DNA of 64,000 nucleotides from Dokdonia sp. 4H-3-7-5 (lineage in GTDB: Bacteria > Bacteroidota > Bacteroidia > Flavobacteriales > Flavobacteriaceae), in assembly GCF_000212355.1 (NCBI RefSeq), contig NC_015496.1:1302001-1366000 (forward strand). The letters are read 5' to 3'. The translations under genes were made by a program, and so were the position numbers. Below are positions 1 through 8,228 of the stretch, piece by piece. The notes under the pieces were generated by a model, which did not search any database, had not been told where the DNA came from, and was given only the letters and a program-made list of their open reading frames with translations. Position 1 is the stretch's first letter, and each line of letters begins with the position of its first letter.

Positions 1-1738
1 ATACGTGGCAATGAAAGAACCAATCGCCATATTCTTCGTTATAGAATTCTATGACCACCTTCTGCATTGGTGGTACATTGACGGTATGTTTTAATGGGGA
101 ACGTTCGCCATTTTCATTGATGACCCTAAAGTAATGTCCGTGCAAGTGCATTGGATGGTGCATCATCGTGAGGTTATTAAGTGTAATTCTGGTTACTTCA
201 CCTCCTTTTATATTAATTTTGTCGGTTTCTGATAATGGCACGCCGTTCATACTCCAAACATAGCGTTGCATATTGCCGGTTAGGTTCAACAGGATGTCGT
301 TTACTGGCAAATCATCTTTATAAGTAGTATTCTCTTTTGCTTTTAAAAAATCATAATTAAAATAGGTTTTACGAGTTTCGTAATCAAATGAGGAAGAATC
401 CTTCTGCATCTTTGACATATCGTGCTGCATATGGTCTTTCATTTTATCTGAATCTCCTTTGTGATTCATTGCCATTGTATCCATTTTCATTCCCATTGCA
501 TCATCCATCTTCATATCCATCTGGTCATTCATTTTACCATCTTTCATCGACATCTTATCGTTCATCCCCATTTTCATCTCGCCGTCCTTCATATTCATCT
601 TCATTCCATACTTCTGCATTAAAACTTCAGGTGTATTCTTTTTTTTGTTTCCTACCATTGCAGGTGCACCCATTTTCATATCCATTTTGGCCATTTGCTT
701 CATCATCGCTACCTTATCAGGTCTATCAATTCTTTTGGCTGGATAGAGAGTGCCATTTCCTAATTGTATAGAAGTATGACCAGAGCCATCTTGAGCCGTA
801 GCGGTAACCTCTAAAGTACCTTCGGGAATAGTAATGATAACATCATACGTCTCAGCTATACCAAAGAGAAATCTGCTTTTAGAAACGGGCTGCACATCAA
901 CACCGTCACTTGCAACTAACAATGGATTACCACCACCGAAATCTACCCAGTAGTAAGTAGAAGCCGAGGCATTGATAAAGCGAAGACGTACTTTTTCTCC
1001 TGGTTTAAATTCTGGATATTCGGCAAGTGATTTACCATTGCTCAAGAATGCGGGATAATAAATGTCTGCTATATCAGCACCTTCCATTCTATCGCGCCAG
1101 AACTTAAATTGTGCTCCCAAGGCACCTTCTTTGATGACTCTACTTAATGGAACTGCTGTTCCTTTTTTAACTTGATACCACTCATTCCCCCTTTTAAGGT
1201 TTCGCAATACATTCATTGGGTCCTCGTTGGTCCAATCAGATAGAACAACTACCAAATCTTTGTCATAATCCAATGTTTTTTCTTTAGGTTGAATGACTAT
1301 TGAACCATAAACACCACTTTGCTCCTGTAGCATCGTATGGGAATGGTACCAATAGGTTCCTGATTGATTAATAGGAATTCTATATTGAAATGTTGTACCG
1401 GGCTTTATTGGCGGTGTTGTTAAATACGGTACGCCATCATAAAAGTTGGGAAGTATCAACCCGTGCCAGTGTACTGAGGTTTCTTCATCCATTTTATTGG
1501 TTACATTAATGATGGCAAGGGCGCCTTCGTTAAATTCCAAAACCGGTCCAGGAATACTACCATTGATAGTCATTCCTTTAGCGGTTACACCAGCGAGAGT
1601 CATTTCGTTTTCTTCAATAGTAAGGTTATACTCCTTAACAGGTCTTCCTTCTTCTTCTCTATCTTGTCCATTAGTTCCCACTTGAGCAAATACAGTAGAA
1701 GAAAACAGCAGTAATGTGATAATTCTTAGCTTTTTCAT
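1..1738 (-). CDS. Multicopper oxidase, CopA/CueO-like, Met-rich (partial, C-terminus beyond window)
   Basis: Periplasmic multicopper oxidase, probably oxidising Cu(I) to less toxic Cu(II). The frame is open from an ATG at 1736-1738 to the window edge (579 codons seen). It begins with a signal peptide ending VFA-Q. Copper-ligand motifs appear in order: HWHG, HSH, then HPMHLHGH and HCH close to the edge, so only the last few residues are missing. Between residues about 339 and 445 it carries a long insert very rich in Met, Lys and Asp, as in copper-handling oxidases. It lies downstream of the AraC regulator on the same strand but has its own TAnnTTTG element. The copper role is inferred from the motifs and the neighbouring efflux genes. 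Family assignment is firm; exact substrate is not. Confidence 0.93.
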   Translation of the reverse strand, partial: MKKLRIITLLLFSSTVFAQVGTNGQDREEEGRPVKEYNLTIEENEMTLAGVTAKGMTINGSIPGPVLEFNEGALAIINVTNKMDEETSVHWHGLILPNFYDGVPYLTTPPIKPGTTFQYRIPINQSGTYWYHSHTMLQEQSGVYGSIVIQPKEKTLDYDKDLVVVLSDWTNEDPMNVLRNLKRGNEWYQVKKGTAVPLSRVIKEGALGAQFKFWRDRMEGADIADIYYPAFLSNGKSLAEYPEFKPGEKVRLRFINASASTYYWVDFGGGNPLLVASDGVDVQPVSKSRFLFGIAETYDVIITIPEGTLEVTATAQDGSGHTSIQLGNGTLYPAKRIDRPDKVAMMKQMAKMDMKMGAPAMVGNKKKNTPEVLMQKYGMKMNMKDGEMKMGMNDKMSMKDGKMNDQMDMKMDDAMGMKMDTMAMNHKGDSDKMKDHMQHDMSKMQKDSSSFDYETRKTYFNYDFLKAKENTTYKDDLPVNDILLNLTGNMQRYVWSMNGVPLSETDKINIKGGEVTRITLNNLTMMHHPMHLHGHYFRVINENGERSPLKHTVNVPPMQKVVIEFYNEEYGDWFFHCHV

Positions 1739-1762
1739 AGTTTTCTCATAGTTTTTGTTTAA

Positions 1763-1770
1763 CAAAGATA
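1763..1770 (-). promoter_or_regulatory. Promoter -7 element (TATCTTTG) of multicopper oxidase gene
   Basis: On the minus strand this reads TATCTTTG, matching the Bacteroidetes -7 consensus TAnnTTTG, 24 bases before the oxidase ATG. No clear -33 TTG is visible at the expected distance. It suggests that the oxidase can be transcribed separately from the cusA-tolC-araC genes. Confidence 0.5.
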
Positions 1771-1812
1771 TTATTGGCATTCAGTTTGTTGTGTTATAAT
1801 TCTGGTTCATAT

Positions 1813-2379
1813 CTATATAATCTTGTCTAAAGGATTTCTAAAATTTTTATGCCCATCCTTATAATCGCTAAGGCTCATTCCTGTCTCACTTTTAAACTGT
1901 TTGCTTAGATGATTGACATTGCTGTAATCGAGCAATTGGCTTATTTCTGTGAAATTATAATCGGGTGTTTGGATAAGTTCCTTGACCTTTTCTATCTTCA
2001 GTTTGATAAAATATTTTTCAATAGTGATGCCCTCGGTAATGGAAAACACCTTGCTGATTTTTGAATAGTCCTTTTGCAATTTATCCGCAAGAAAATCTGA
2101 TAGCTTCCCATCAATATCAAGCGGCATTACATTCAACAACTTTATCAATTCAATTTTTACTTGCTCGGTCAATTTATCCTCGGTAGAAGCGATGAGTGCA
2201 AATCCATTTCTTTTTAAAATTTCGGTAAGTATGCTCAATTGTTCTTTTTCATTCATATCTAATCGAAGCCTACCCAACTCAATATCCAACAGACTAATGT
2301 TAGCCTTAAACAGTTCATCTTTTAAGACCTTGATGCAACGGTCGCACACCATATTTTTTATATAAAAATCTTTTACCAT
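1813..2379 (-). CDS. AraC-family regulator with N-terminal CxxC (HMA-like) domain
   Basis: Probable metal-responsive transcription factor of 188 residues. The N-terminus (residues 1-70) resembles a small heavy-metal-associated fold with the motif MVCDRC, two cysteines that could bind Cu(I). The C-terminus (about 125-185) is an AraC-type helix-turn-helix with the typical YSNVNHLSKQFK and G-M-S-L-SDY elements. Its start lies two bases after the tolC-like stop, so it is probably the last gene of the cusA-tolC-araC unit, followed by the copper oxidase with its own promoter. The regulator therefore probably senses copper and controls this block; that is inference from context. Only one helix-turn-helix repeat region is obvious. 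Confidence 0.85.
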   Translation of the reverse strand: MVKDFYIKNMVCDRCIKVLKDELFKANISLLDIELGRLRLDMNEKEQLSILTEILKRNGFALIASTEDKLTEQVKIELIKLLNVMPLDIDGKLSDFLADKLQKDYSKISKVFSITEGITIEKYFIKLKIEKVKELIQTPDYNFTEISQLLDYSNVNHLSKQFKSETGMSLSDYKDGHKNFRNPLDKII

Positions 2380-2381
2380 TG

Positions 2382-3599
2382 CTATTGAATTAAATAATTG
2401 ATTATGGATTGTTGCACGTAATACATCTGAACCGATTCTATCTGATTCATCTGAAATTTCAATTGCAGTTCCTGTATATCGAGCACATCGTTAAAATCTA
2501 TGGTTCCCGTTTCATAATTCTTGATAAGAATTTGCTCAGCATCTTTGGCTTGCTTCAAATTCTTAGCTTGGGTATTAAATTTAATTCGGGCTTGGTTGCG
2601 TTGAGATTGCGCTTTCGCGAAAGCGGATTCCAATACATTCAATCGCTGTTCCCGTTGGGTTACTATTTCTTGCTGTCGTAGTTCATTTTGTTTTGAAATG
2701 GATTTGTAGCGGTTGTTGAAAATGGGTATGGAAACGGACAGCATAGGCATCAACACATCTTTCCCATTATCACTAAAGTTGACATCGCTACGCTCGGTAA
2801 CAGGCAAGTAATCGACACCAAAACCAATCATAGGCAAACTCTCACGCTGGTTGAGCAGTTCAGATTGTGCCACAGACTCATAGAGCTTGTCGTATTTGAG
2901 CAGTTCCGGATTTAGCGTCAGCGCTTCATTGTCATAAAAAGGGTCTTCCTGCGGAATTTCCATTTCTGGAACTACGTCAACAGTCATCATTGATTCGCGG
3001 TTGAGCAAATTGTTGAAAGCCGTTTGTTCTGCCGTAAATTCTTCTTCCAGCACTTCTTTTTGTTGCTGTAACTCGTTCTGCCGTATCTGAAGTCGTAATA
3101 CATCTACTGCACTCGCTTTGCCCACTTCTACGGATGTGAGTGCAAGTCGCTCATAGGTTTCCAGTAGTTTTATGTTTTCATCCAGTACGGCTTGCTTGGC
3201 ACGTATGGAATACAAACGGTAATAGGATTGTGCGACCGAAAGTGCAAGTTTGCGTTTTGCAATCGTGATTTCCACATATTCGGCATCTGCCATTGCGGTT
3301 GCATAATTTTCACGAGCTGTAATAGTACCGAACCACGGCAACATCTGTTTTACGCCTATTCGTGCTCGTTGCGCACCCACTCTGGTTTCAGGCTCGCTCA
3401 CAAAGTAGCCGGCACTTACTTCGGTATTGGGAATCCAGTTGGCTTCGTTTACCTTTTCTTCGGCGATGTTGTAGCGCAATTCAAAGGCTTGAATTTCTGG
3501 ATTGTTGGCTTCGGCTTCCTGAATGTAGGATTGTAATTGTTGCGCTTTCGCGAAAGCGGAAACAAACAAAAACACCAGTATATATTTTAATTTCTTCAT
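2382..3599 (-). CDS. TolC-family outer-membrane efflux protein (CusC-like)
   Basis: Outer-membrane channel of a tripartite heavy-metal efflux pump, 405 residues, the usual size for Bacteroidetes TolC/CusC proteins. It has a signal peptide ending SAFAKA-Q and the long alpha-helical repeats of outer-membrane efflux proteins, rich in Gln, Glu and Leu (for example around residues 140-200 and 300-380). The start ATG overlaps the cusA stop in an ATGA arrangement, so the two are translationally coupled. Two copies of the window-wide palindrome lie inside the gene, one coding the end of the signal peptide (3543-3558) and one an internal AFAKAQ (2610-2625). Substrate (copper or silver) is inferred from neighbours. 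Confidence 0.9.
   Translation of the reverse strand: MKKLKYILVFLFVSAFAKAQQLQSYIQEAEANNPEIQAFELRYNIAEEKVNEANWIPNTEVSAGYFVSEPETRVGAQRARIGVKQMLPWFGTITARENYATAMADAEYVEITIAKRKLALSVAQSYYRLYSIRAKQAVLDENIKLLETYERLALTSVEVGKASAVDVLRLQIRQNELQQQKEVLEEEFTAEQTAFNNLLNRESMMTVDVVPEMEIPQEDPFYDNEALTLNPELLKYDKLYESVAQSELLNQRESLPMIGFGVDYLPVTERSDVNFSDNGKDVLMPMLSVSIPIFNNRYKSISKQNELRQQEIVTQREQRLNVLESAFAKAQSQRNQARIKFNTQAKNLKQAKDAEQILIKNYETGTIDFNDVLDIQELQLKFQMNQIESVQMYYVQQSIINYLIQ
2610..2625. repeat. Palindromic element copy, in TolC gene (AFAKAQ frame)
   Basis: CGCTTTCGCGAAAGCG, perfect. Read on the minus strand it belongs to the coding subfamily with flanks TC before and CAA after, giving S-A-F-A-K-A-Q. Confidence 0.95.
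3543..3558. repeat. Palindromic element copy, signal peptide of TolC
   Basis: CGCTTTCGCGAAAGCG, perfect. On the minus strand it encodes SAFAKAQ and provides the A-K-A signal-peptidase motif. The flanks are identical to those of the copy at 2610. Confidence 0.95.
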
Positions 3600-6500
3600 C
3601 TGTTTGCTCTTTTAAGTTGGTATTCCTTTTTCCAGCTGTATAAGACTGGCAGTAAGAAATAGGACGTAACATCGATTATCATTCCGCCAAAAATGGGAAT
3701 CGCCATCGGTATCATTATATCGCTTCCCTTTCCTGTGGATGTGAGTACTGGTAGTAGTGCCAAAACTGTGGTTACGGTTGTCATCAAACACGGACGTATG
3801 CGTTTTCCAGCCGCTTCCAAAGTGGCGAGCCTTATGCCTTTTTGAGAATCTGGCTCATTGCTTTTGAAGGATTGGTCTAAATAGGTGGCCATTACCACAC
3901 CATCATCTGTGGCGATACCAAAAAGGGCAATAAAACCTACCCAAACAGCCACACTTAAATTGATGGTTTTCATATTGAACAAGTCCCGTAGATTCTCGCC
4001 AAAAAAGCTGAAATTGAAAAACCAATCTTGCCCATACAACCAAATCATTATGAAACCACCTGCAAAGGCTACGGCAATGGCGGTAAATACCATAAGCGAT
4101 GTGGAAACTGACCTGAATTGGAAATACAAAATCAAGAAAATAACCAGCAAACAAAGTGGTACGACAACCGATAAGGTTTTTTCTGCCCGTAACTGATTTT
4201 CATACGTTCCCGTAAAACGATAGCTCACACCTTGTGGCACGACCAGCAAACCGTTGTCTATGTTTTCTTGGATTAAGGCTTGGGCATTTTCTACCACATC
4301 TACTTCTGCAAAGCCATCGAGTTTATCAAACAGCACATAGCCGATTAGAAAAGTGTCTTCACTTTTAATGACTTGTGGTCCTTGTTCGTATCGAATTTCA
4401 ACCAATTCACCCAACGGTACAGGACTTCCTTTCTCAACGGGAACATAAATCTTACGCAAGTCGTCTGGATTTGCTCGTAATTCTCTTGGATAACGAACCC
4501 GAACGGCATAACGCTCACGACCTTCCACAGTTTGTGTGAGTGGCATACCACCAACTGCCACTTGAAGAATTTCCTGCACATCCATTATAGAAATACCATA
4601 GCGTGCCAGTTGGTCTCGCTTAATATCTATGAGCAAGTACGGTTTACCCACGATTCGGTCTGCAAAGACGGCTTGTTCTTTAACGCCTTCGGCTTGTTTT
4701 AGGATGTCTTCCAGTTGTAGTCCAAAGTTTTCAATGGACTTTAAATCGGGACCTTTTACCTTGATGCCCATTGGTGCTCGCATTCCCGTTTGTAACATTA
4801 CTAATCGGGTTTCGATGGGTTGTAACTTGGGTGCCGATGTCACGCCTGGTAATTTGGTCACTCGTACAATTTCGTTCCAAATATCATCTGGACTTTCGAT
4901 GTCTGGTCGCCAGTTGCGATAGTATTCGCCATCTTCATCTTCAATCAAATCATTGCGTGTGGCAGTAGTCTTGAGCGAAGCTTTTTCATAGTTCACATCT
5001 TCATCTATCTCATTATTAGGGTTGATGATGAATTTATTGTTCTTCAGTACAAACAATCCATCGTCATTGACCTTATAGCGTTGTCGCTTGCCAGAGCTAT
5101 TTCGCATATATTCAGATTTATACTGAATGACGTTTTCGTACATCGAGAGTGGTGCTGGGTCAAGCGCGCTTTCTGTTCTTCCAGCTTTTCCTACTACAGT
5201 TTCAATTTCAGGGATGCTTGCCACCGCCATATCGAGCTGTTGCAACACACGTTTGTTTTCTTCAACACCTGCGTGTGGCAAGGATGTAGGCATTAGCAGA
5301 AATGAACCTTCGTTAAGTGCTGGCATAAACTCTTTGCCCGTATTTCGCATTATGAGAATACCGAGCGTGAGCACCGTAGCCGGAACGATTAAGAATAGAT
5401 ATCGGTTCTGAAGTGCCCATCGCAGAATACGCCCGTAGTATATCCTGAAAATTGAGAATACACCGAGCAGTCCAAAACAGATAATGGAAACAAATATCAG
5501 GTTCATCACTATGCTTCGGTCAAAGCCCAATGGTCGCCAGTAGGTCGCGAGCAAAAACACGATGGCAACCGATGAAATGATAATGTCGATTAGGTTTTTA
5601 CGCTTTCGCGAAAGCGTACCACGCACCTTTAAAAATGATGTGATGGCAAAGGCGATAAGAATTAGTCCTAACCAAAAGCCGTAAACGATGGCGAGAATCC
5701 CCAATAAAACAAGTGTGCCGTTGATGGCATATTGGGTGCGTTCCCGTACACTCGTTTTGCGAAATAGGAATGCCGCGATGGGTGGAATAATAAACAGCGC
5801 AATGATGAGCGATGCTGTGAGTGCCATTGTTTTAGTAAAGGCAAGCGGACGGAACAGTTTTCCTTCGGCACCAATCATAGTGAATACGGGCAGGAAACTG
5901 ATAATGGTAGTTAGTACAGCTGTTAGTATAGCACCAGAAATTTCGGCAGTTGCGTTGTAGATAATTTCGTTTGTGCTGTATTCCTTACCGTTTTCATTAA
6001 GGCGTAACTTTTCATCTTCCAAATGCCGAATCATATTTTCGGCAAGTATCACGCCCACGTCCACCATTGTACCGATGGCAATGGCGATACCTGAAAGCGC
6101 AACGATATTTGCATCTACATTAAAGAGCTTCATCGTGATAAAAACCATCAAAACGGCCACGGGCAACAATCCTGAAATAAGGATGGATGCACGTAGATTG
6201 AACACCATTATGATAATGACCAGAATGGTTATGAGAATTTCCAGCGTGAGTGCTTCGTTGAGCGTGTCCAGCGTTTCTTGAATGAGTTCTGTACGGTCGT
6301 AAAATGGTACGATGGTAACTTGCGAAGTGCGACCATCTGCCAAGGTTTTTGTAGGAAGTCCAGAACTTATTTCGGCAATTTGTGCCTTCACATTATTGAT
6401 AACTTCCAGCGGATTTGCCCCATAGCGAGCGACTACAACACCACCTACGACTTCGGCACCTTCCTTATCGAGAATGCCACGTCTTGTTGCTGGTCCTAAA

Positions 6501-7348
6501 TGAACATTAGCCACATCTTTGATACGGATGGAAGTGAAATTTTCAGAATCTACAACCGCACTTTCAATGTCTGCGATAGACTTTACGTAACCTAATCCGC
6601 GCACGAGATATTCTGCTTGATTGATTTCGAGCGTTTGTGCGCCTATATCTTGATTGCTCTGCTTTACGGCTTTGACCACATCGCCCATACTCACATTATA
6701 TTGGCGCATTTTTTCTGGGTCGATATCCACTTGATATTCCTGAACATATCCACCAATGGAAGCCACTTCAGAAACACCACTTGCAGACGATAATCCGTAC
6801 TTCACATAATAATCTTGTATGCTACGCAATTCCTGTAAATCCCAACCACCAGTTACGTTGTCATCTTTATCACGACCTTCCAACGTGTACCAAAATATCT
6901 GTCCCAAACCTGTGGCATCTGGACCTAATGATGGGTTGACACCATCGGGTAAAAGGTTTGCTGGTAGTGAGTTCAGCTTTTCAAGTATGCGACTGCGTGA
7001 CCAATAGAACTCAATGTCTTCTTCAAAAATGATATAGATGCTCGAAAATCCGAACATAGACGAACTACGGATGGTTTTCACGCCTGGAATACCCAGAAGG
7101 GAAGTGGTAAGTGGATATGTAATTTGGTCTTCGATATCCTGTGGCGAGCGACCTTGCCACTTGGTAAAAACAATCTGTTGGTTTTCGCCAATATCAGGTA
7201 TGGCATCCACGGCAACTGGGTCTGTTGGCAAAAAGCCAGTTTCCCAATTAAAAGGCGCATTGACCACGCCCCAACCCACAAATAGGGCGAGCAGTAGAAC
7301 GGCAACAAGTTTGTTTTCTATGAGAAATTTAATGCTCTTATTCAGCAT
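3596..7348 (-). CDS. cusA: CusA/CzcA-type heavy-metal efflux RND transporter
   Basis: Inner-membrane proton-driven pump exporting metal ions from the periplasm, 1250 residues. Diagnostic parts are the N-terminal helix followed by the periplasmic porter region, the TM4 segment IAIAIGTMVDVGVILAEN and the second-half counterpart FGIATDDGVVMATYLD, as expected for heavy-metal RND proteins. It is about 200 residues longer than E. coli CusA. Extra hydrophobic segments follow the first membrane half (about residues 535-650) and there is a hydrophilic insert near residues 735-815, both probably group-typical. One palindrome copy (5601-5616) sits in the first insert in the LSRKR frame. No membrane-fusion protein (CusB) is present in the window; it probably lies beyond the left edge. 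The exact metal is uncertain. Confidence 0.93.
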   Translation of the reverse strand: MLNKSIKFLIENKLVAVLLLALFVGWGVVNAPFNWETGFLPTDPVAVDAIPDIGENQQIVFTKWQGRSPQDIEDQITYPLTTSLLGIPGVKTIRSSSMFGFSSIYIIFEEDIEFYWSRSRILEKLNSLPANLLPDGVNPSLGPDATGLGQIFWYTLEGRDKDDNVTGGWDLQELRSIQDYYVKYGLSSASGVSEVASIGGYVQEYQVDIDPEKMRQYNVSMGDVVKAVKQSNQDIGAQTLEINQAEYLVRGLGYVKSIADIESAVVDSENFTSIRIKDVANVHLGPATRRGILDKEGAEVVGGVVVARYGANPLEVINNVKAQIAEISSGLPTKTLADGRTSQVTIVPFYDRTELIQETLDTLNEALTLEILITILVIIIMVFNLRASILISGLLPVAVLMVFITMKLFNVDANIVALSGIAIAIGTMVDVGVILAENMIRHLEDEKLRLNENGKEYSTNEIIYNATAEISGAILTAVLTTIISFLPVFTMIGAEGKLFRPLAFTKTMALTASLIIALFIIPPIAAFLFRKTSVRERTQYAINGTLVLLGILAIVYGFWLGLILIAFAITSFLKVRGTLSRKRKNLIDIIISSVAIVFLLATYWRPLGFDRSIVMNLIFVSIICFGLLGVFSIFRIYYGRILRWALQNRYLFLIVPATVLTLGILIMRNTGKEFMPALNEGSFLLMPTSLPHAGVEENKRVLQQLDMAVASIPEIETVVGKAGRTESALDPAPLSMYENVIQYKSEYMRNSSGKRQRYKVNDDGLFVLKNNKFIINPNNEIDEDVNYEKASLKTTATRNDLIEDEDGEYYRNWRPDIESPDDIWNEIVRVTKLPGVTSAPKLQPIETRLVMLQTGMRAPMGIKVKGPDLKSIENFGLQLEDILKQAEGVKEQAVFADRIVGKPYLLIDIKRDQLARYGISIMDVQEILQVAVGGMPLTQTVEGRERYAVRVRYPRELRANPDDLRKIYVPVEKGSPVPLGELVEIRYEQGPQVIKSEDTFLIGYVLFDKLDGFAEVDVVENAQALIQENIDNGLLVVPQGVSYRFTGTYENQLRAEKTLSVVVPLCLLVIFLILYFQFRSVSTSLMVFTAIAVAFAGGFIMIWLYGQDWFFNFSFFGENLRDLFNMKTINLSVAVWVGFIALFGIATDDGVVMATYLDQSFKSNEPDSQKGIRLATLEAAGKRIRPCLMTTVTTVLALLPVLTSTGKGSDIMIPMAIPIFGGMIIDVTSYFLLPVLYSWKKEYQLKRANR
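5601..5616. repeat. Palindromic element copy, in cusA (LSRKR frame)
   Basis: Perfect ACGCTTTCGCGAAAGCGT core extending to TA on both sides. Read on the minus strand it is in the less common LSRKR frame, in a cytoplasmic-looking basic loop between membrane helices. Confidence 0.95.
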
Positions 7349-7377
7349 AGCATTTGATTATTAGATAATTGGAATTG

Positions 7378-7435
7378 CGTGTTGCATAAAATGGCAAACA
7401 CGAGTTTTAGCCCACGACAGCGTAGCTGTTGGGCT
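7378..7435. other. Two consecutive hairpins between HYC_CC_PP gene and cusA
   Basis: The gap between the small Cys-rich gene and cusA holds two imperfect inverted repeats, CGTGTTGC/GCAAACACG (7378-7402) and AGCCCA...CAGC/GCTG...TGGGCT (7409-7435). They could be an attenuator or an RNA-processing or mRNA-stability element within the operon. There is no T-run on the minus strand typical of a strong terminator. Confidence 0.4.
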
Positions 7436-7456
7436 TCATTCTAAAAATCTAACAAA

Positions 7457-7876
7457 TCAAATTAAGAAAGTCTGGTGCAGCACTTGCACATCCCGTTTGA
7501 CAAAGGGTCGCGGGTAATCTTCAAAAGGAACTTCCTCAGATTCGGTTCCTTCAAAAAGGTTTATATAAGAATAGGTAAAAACAGCGATGAACGTTTGCTG
7601 CTCAAATGAAAGGGTATCAAAAAATATTTTAAGGTCGTCCTTGCCTTCCTTGACTATTTGTTCATCAGAACAACAGGATTTTTCAGTCATTTTAGGATTC
7701 TCACAACTTTTTACGGGTTGCGCTTTTTCCATTCCACAACCTTCAGCCTTTGAGAATAAACTGAAATCGACCAAGTTTTCCCCACAATAGTGCATATCCA
7801 CGGTGAATGACGTCGTGGTTACGAGCACCACGCAAGCCATAAAGATTGCCATTGATTTGTGAAGAAATAGTTTCAT
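7457..7876 (-). CDS. HYC_CC_PP family small Cys-rich periplasmic protein
   Basis: Small exported protein of 139 residues with an N-terminal hydrophobic signal (residues about 8-26). The family signature motifs are visible: M-HYCG near residue 30, a CC pair (KSCCSD) near residue 72, and a late YPRP motif. It is a family of unknown function found in Bacteroidetes at the head of CusA-type efflux operons, which matches the position here, 108 bases upstream of cusA on the same strand. The conserved Cys and His suggest periplasmic metal binding or delivery, but that is inference. Probably the first gene of the copper operon. Confidence 0.85.
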   Translation of the reverse strand: MKLFLHKSMAIFMACVVLVTTTSFTVDMHYCGENLVDFSLFSKAEGCGMEKAQPVKSCENPKMTEKSCCSDEQIVKEGKDDLKIFFDTLSFEQQTFIAVFTYSYINLFEGTESEEVPFEDYPRPFVKRDVQVLHQTFLI

Positions 7877-8070
7877 TTATTGTAAAGCTAGGTATAATTT
7901 TTAATTATTTCAATTGTTTAACGGAAGGTTATGTTTTACTATAGAGATTATAGGGATCTAAACATTGCTTATATTCTTCGAAGTAATCTAGAAAAGATAT
8001 AAAAAGCAGTGAAGATCTTGTTTTACACCAAAATGGATCAAATATTAATTAATATTCTTAAAAGCCCATT

Positions 8071-8092
8071 TTGCGTGCAAATTGCGTGCAAA
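8071..8092. repeat. Perfect 11-bp tandem duplication (TTGCGTGCAAA x2)
   Basis: Two adjacent identical copies of TTGCGTGCAAA lie between the copper block and the tRNA-Ala terminator. Each copy is itself nearly palindromic (TTGC-GT-GCAA). Such repeats are plausible recombinase arm-type sites or the end of an integrated element, but no integrase is visible in the window. Confidence 0.6.
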
Positions 8093-8094
8093 TG

Positions 8095-8127
8095 AAAAAA
8101 GCTTCAAGAGTTGAAAACCCTTGAAGC
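8095..8127 (-). terminator. Rho-independent terminator of tRNA-Ala
   Basis: On the minus strand a GCTTCAAG/CTTGAAGC stem (8101-8108 with 8120-8127) is followed by six T residues, 12 bases beyond the tRNA CCA end. Confidence 0.75.
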
Positions 8128-8138
8128 CCTTTGAGTAC

Positions 8139-8215
8139 TGGTGGAGAATACCGGATTCGAACCGGTCGCCTCTTGCCTGCCAGGCAAGCGCTCTAGCCAA
8201 ATGAGCTAATCCCCC
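8139..8215 (-). tRNA. tRNA-Ala (anticodon GGC)
   Basis: The minus strand folds into a full cloverleaf of 77 nt with encoded CCA (8139-8141). The acceptor stem GGGGGAT/ATTCTCC contains the G3:U70 pair that identifies alanine tRNA. The anticodon arm CTTGC-CTGGCAG-GCAAG gives anticodon GGC, and the T arm contains GGTTCGAATCC. Its 3' end faces the copper-resistance block, making it a plausible integration site. Confidence 0.97.
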
Positions 8216-8228
8216 ATCATAATCTATA

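Noticed and set aside
388-771. 127-codon plus-strand frame rich in Ser, Pro, His and Phe
   Set aside because: It is the antisense of the Met/Lys/Asp-rich insert of the multicopper oxidase; composition follows from that low complexity.
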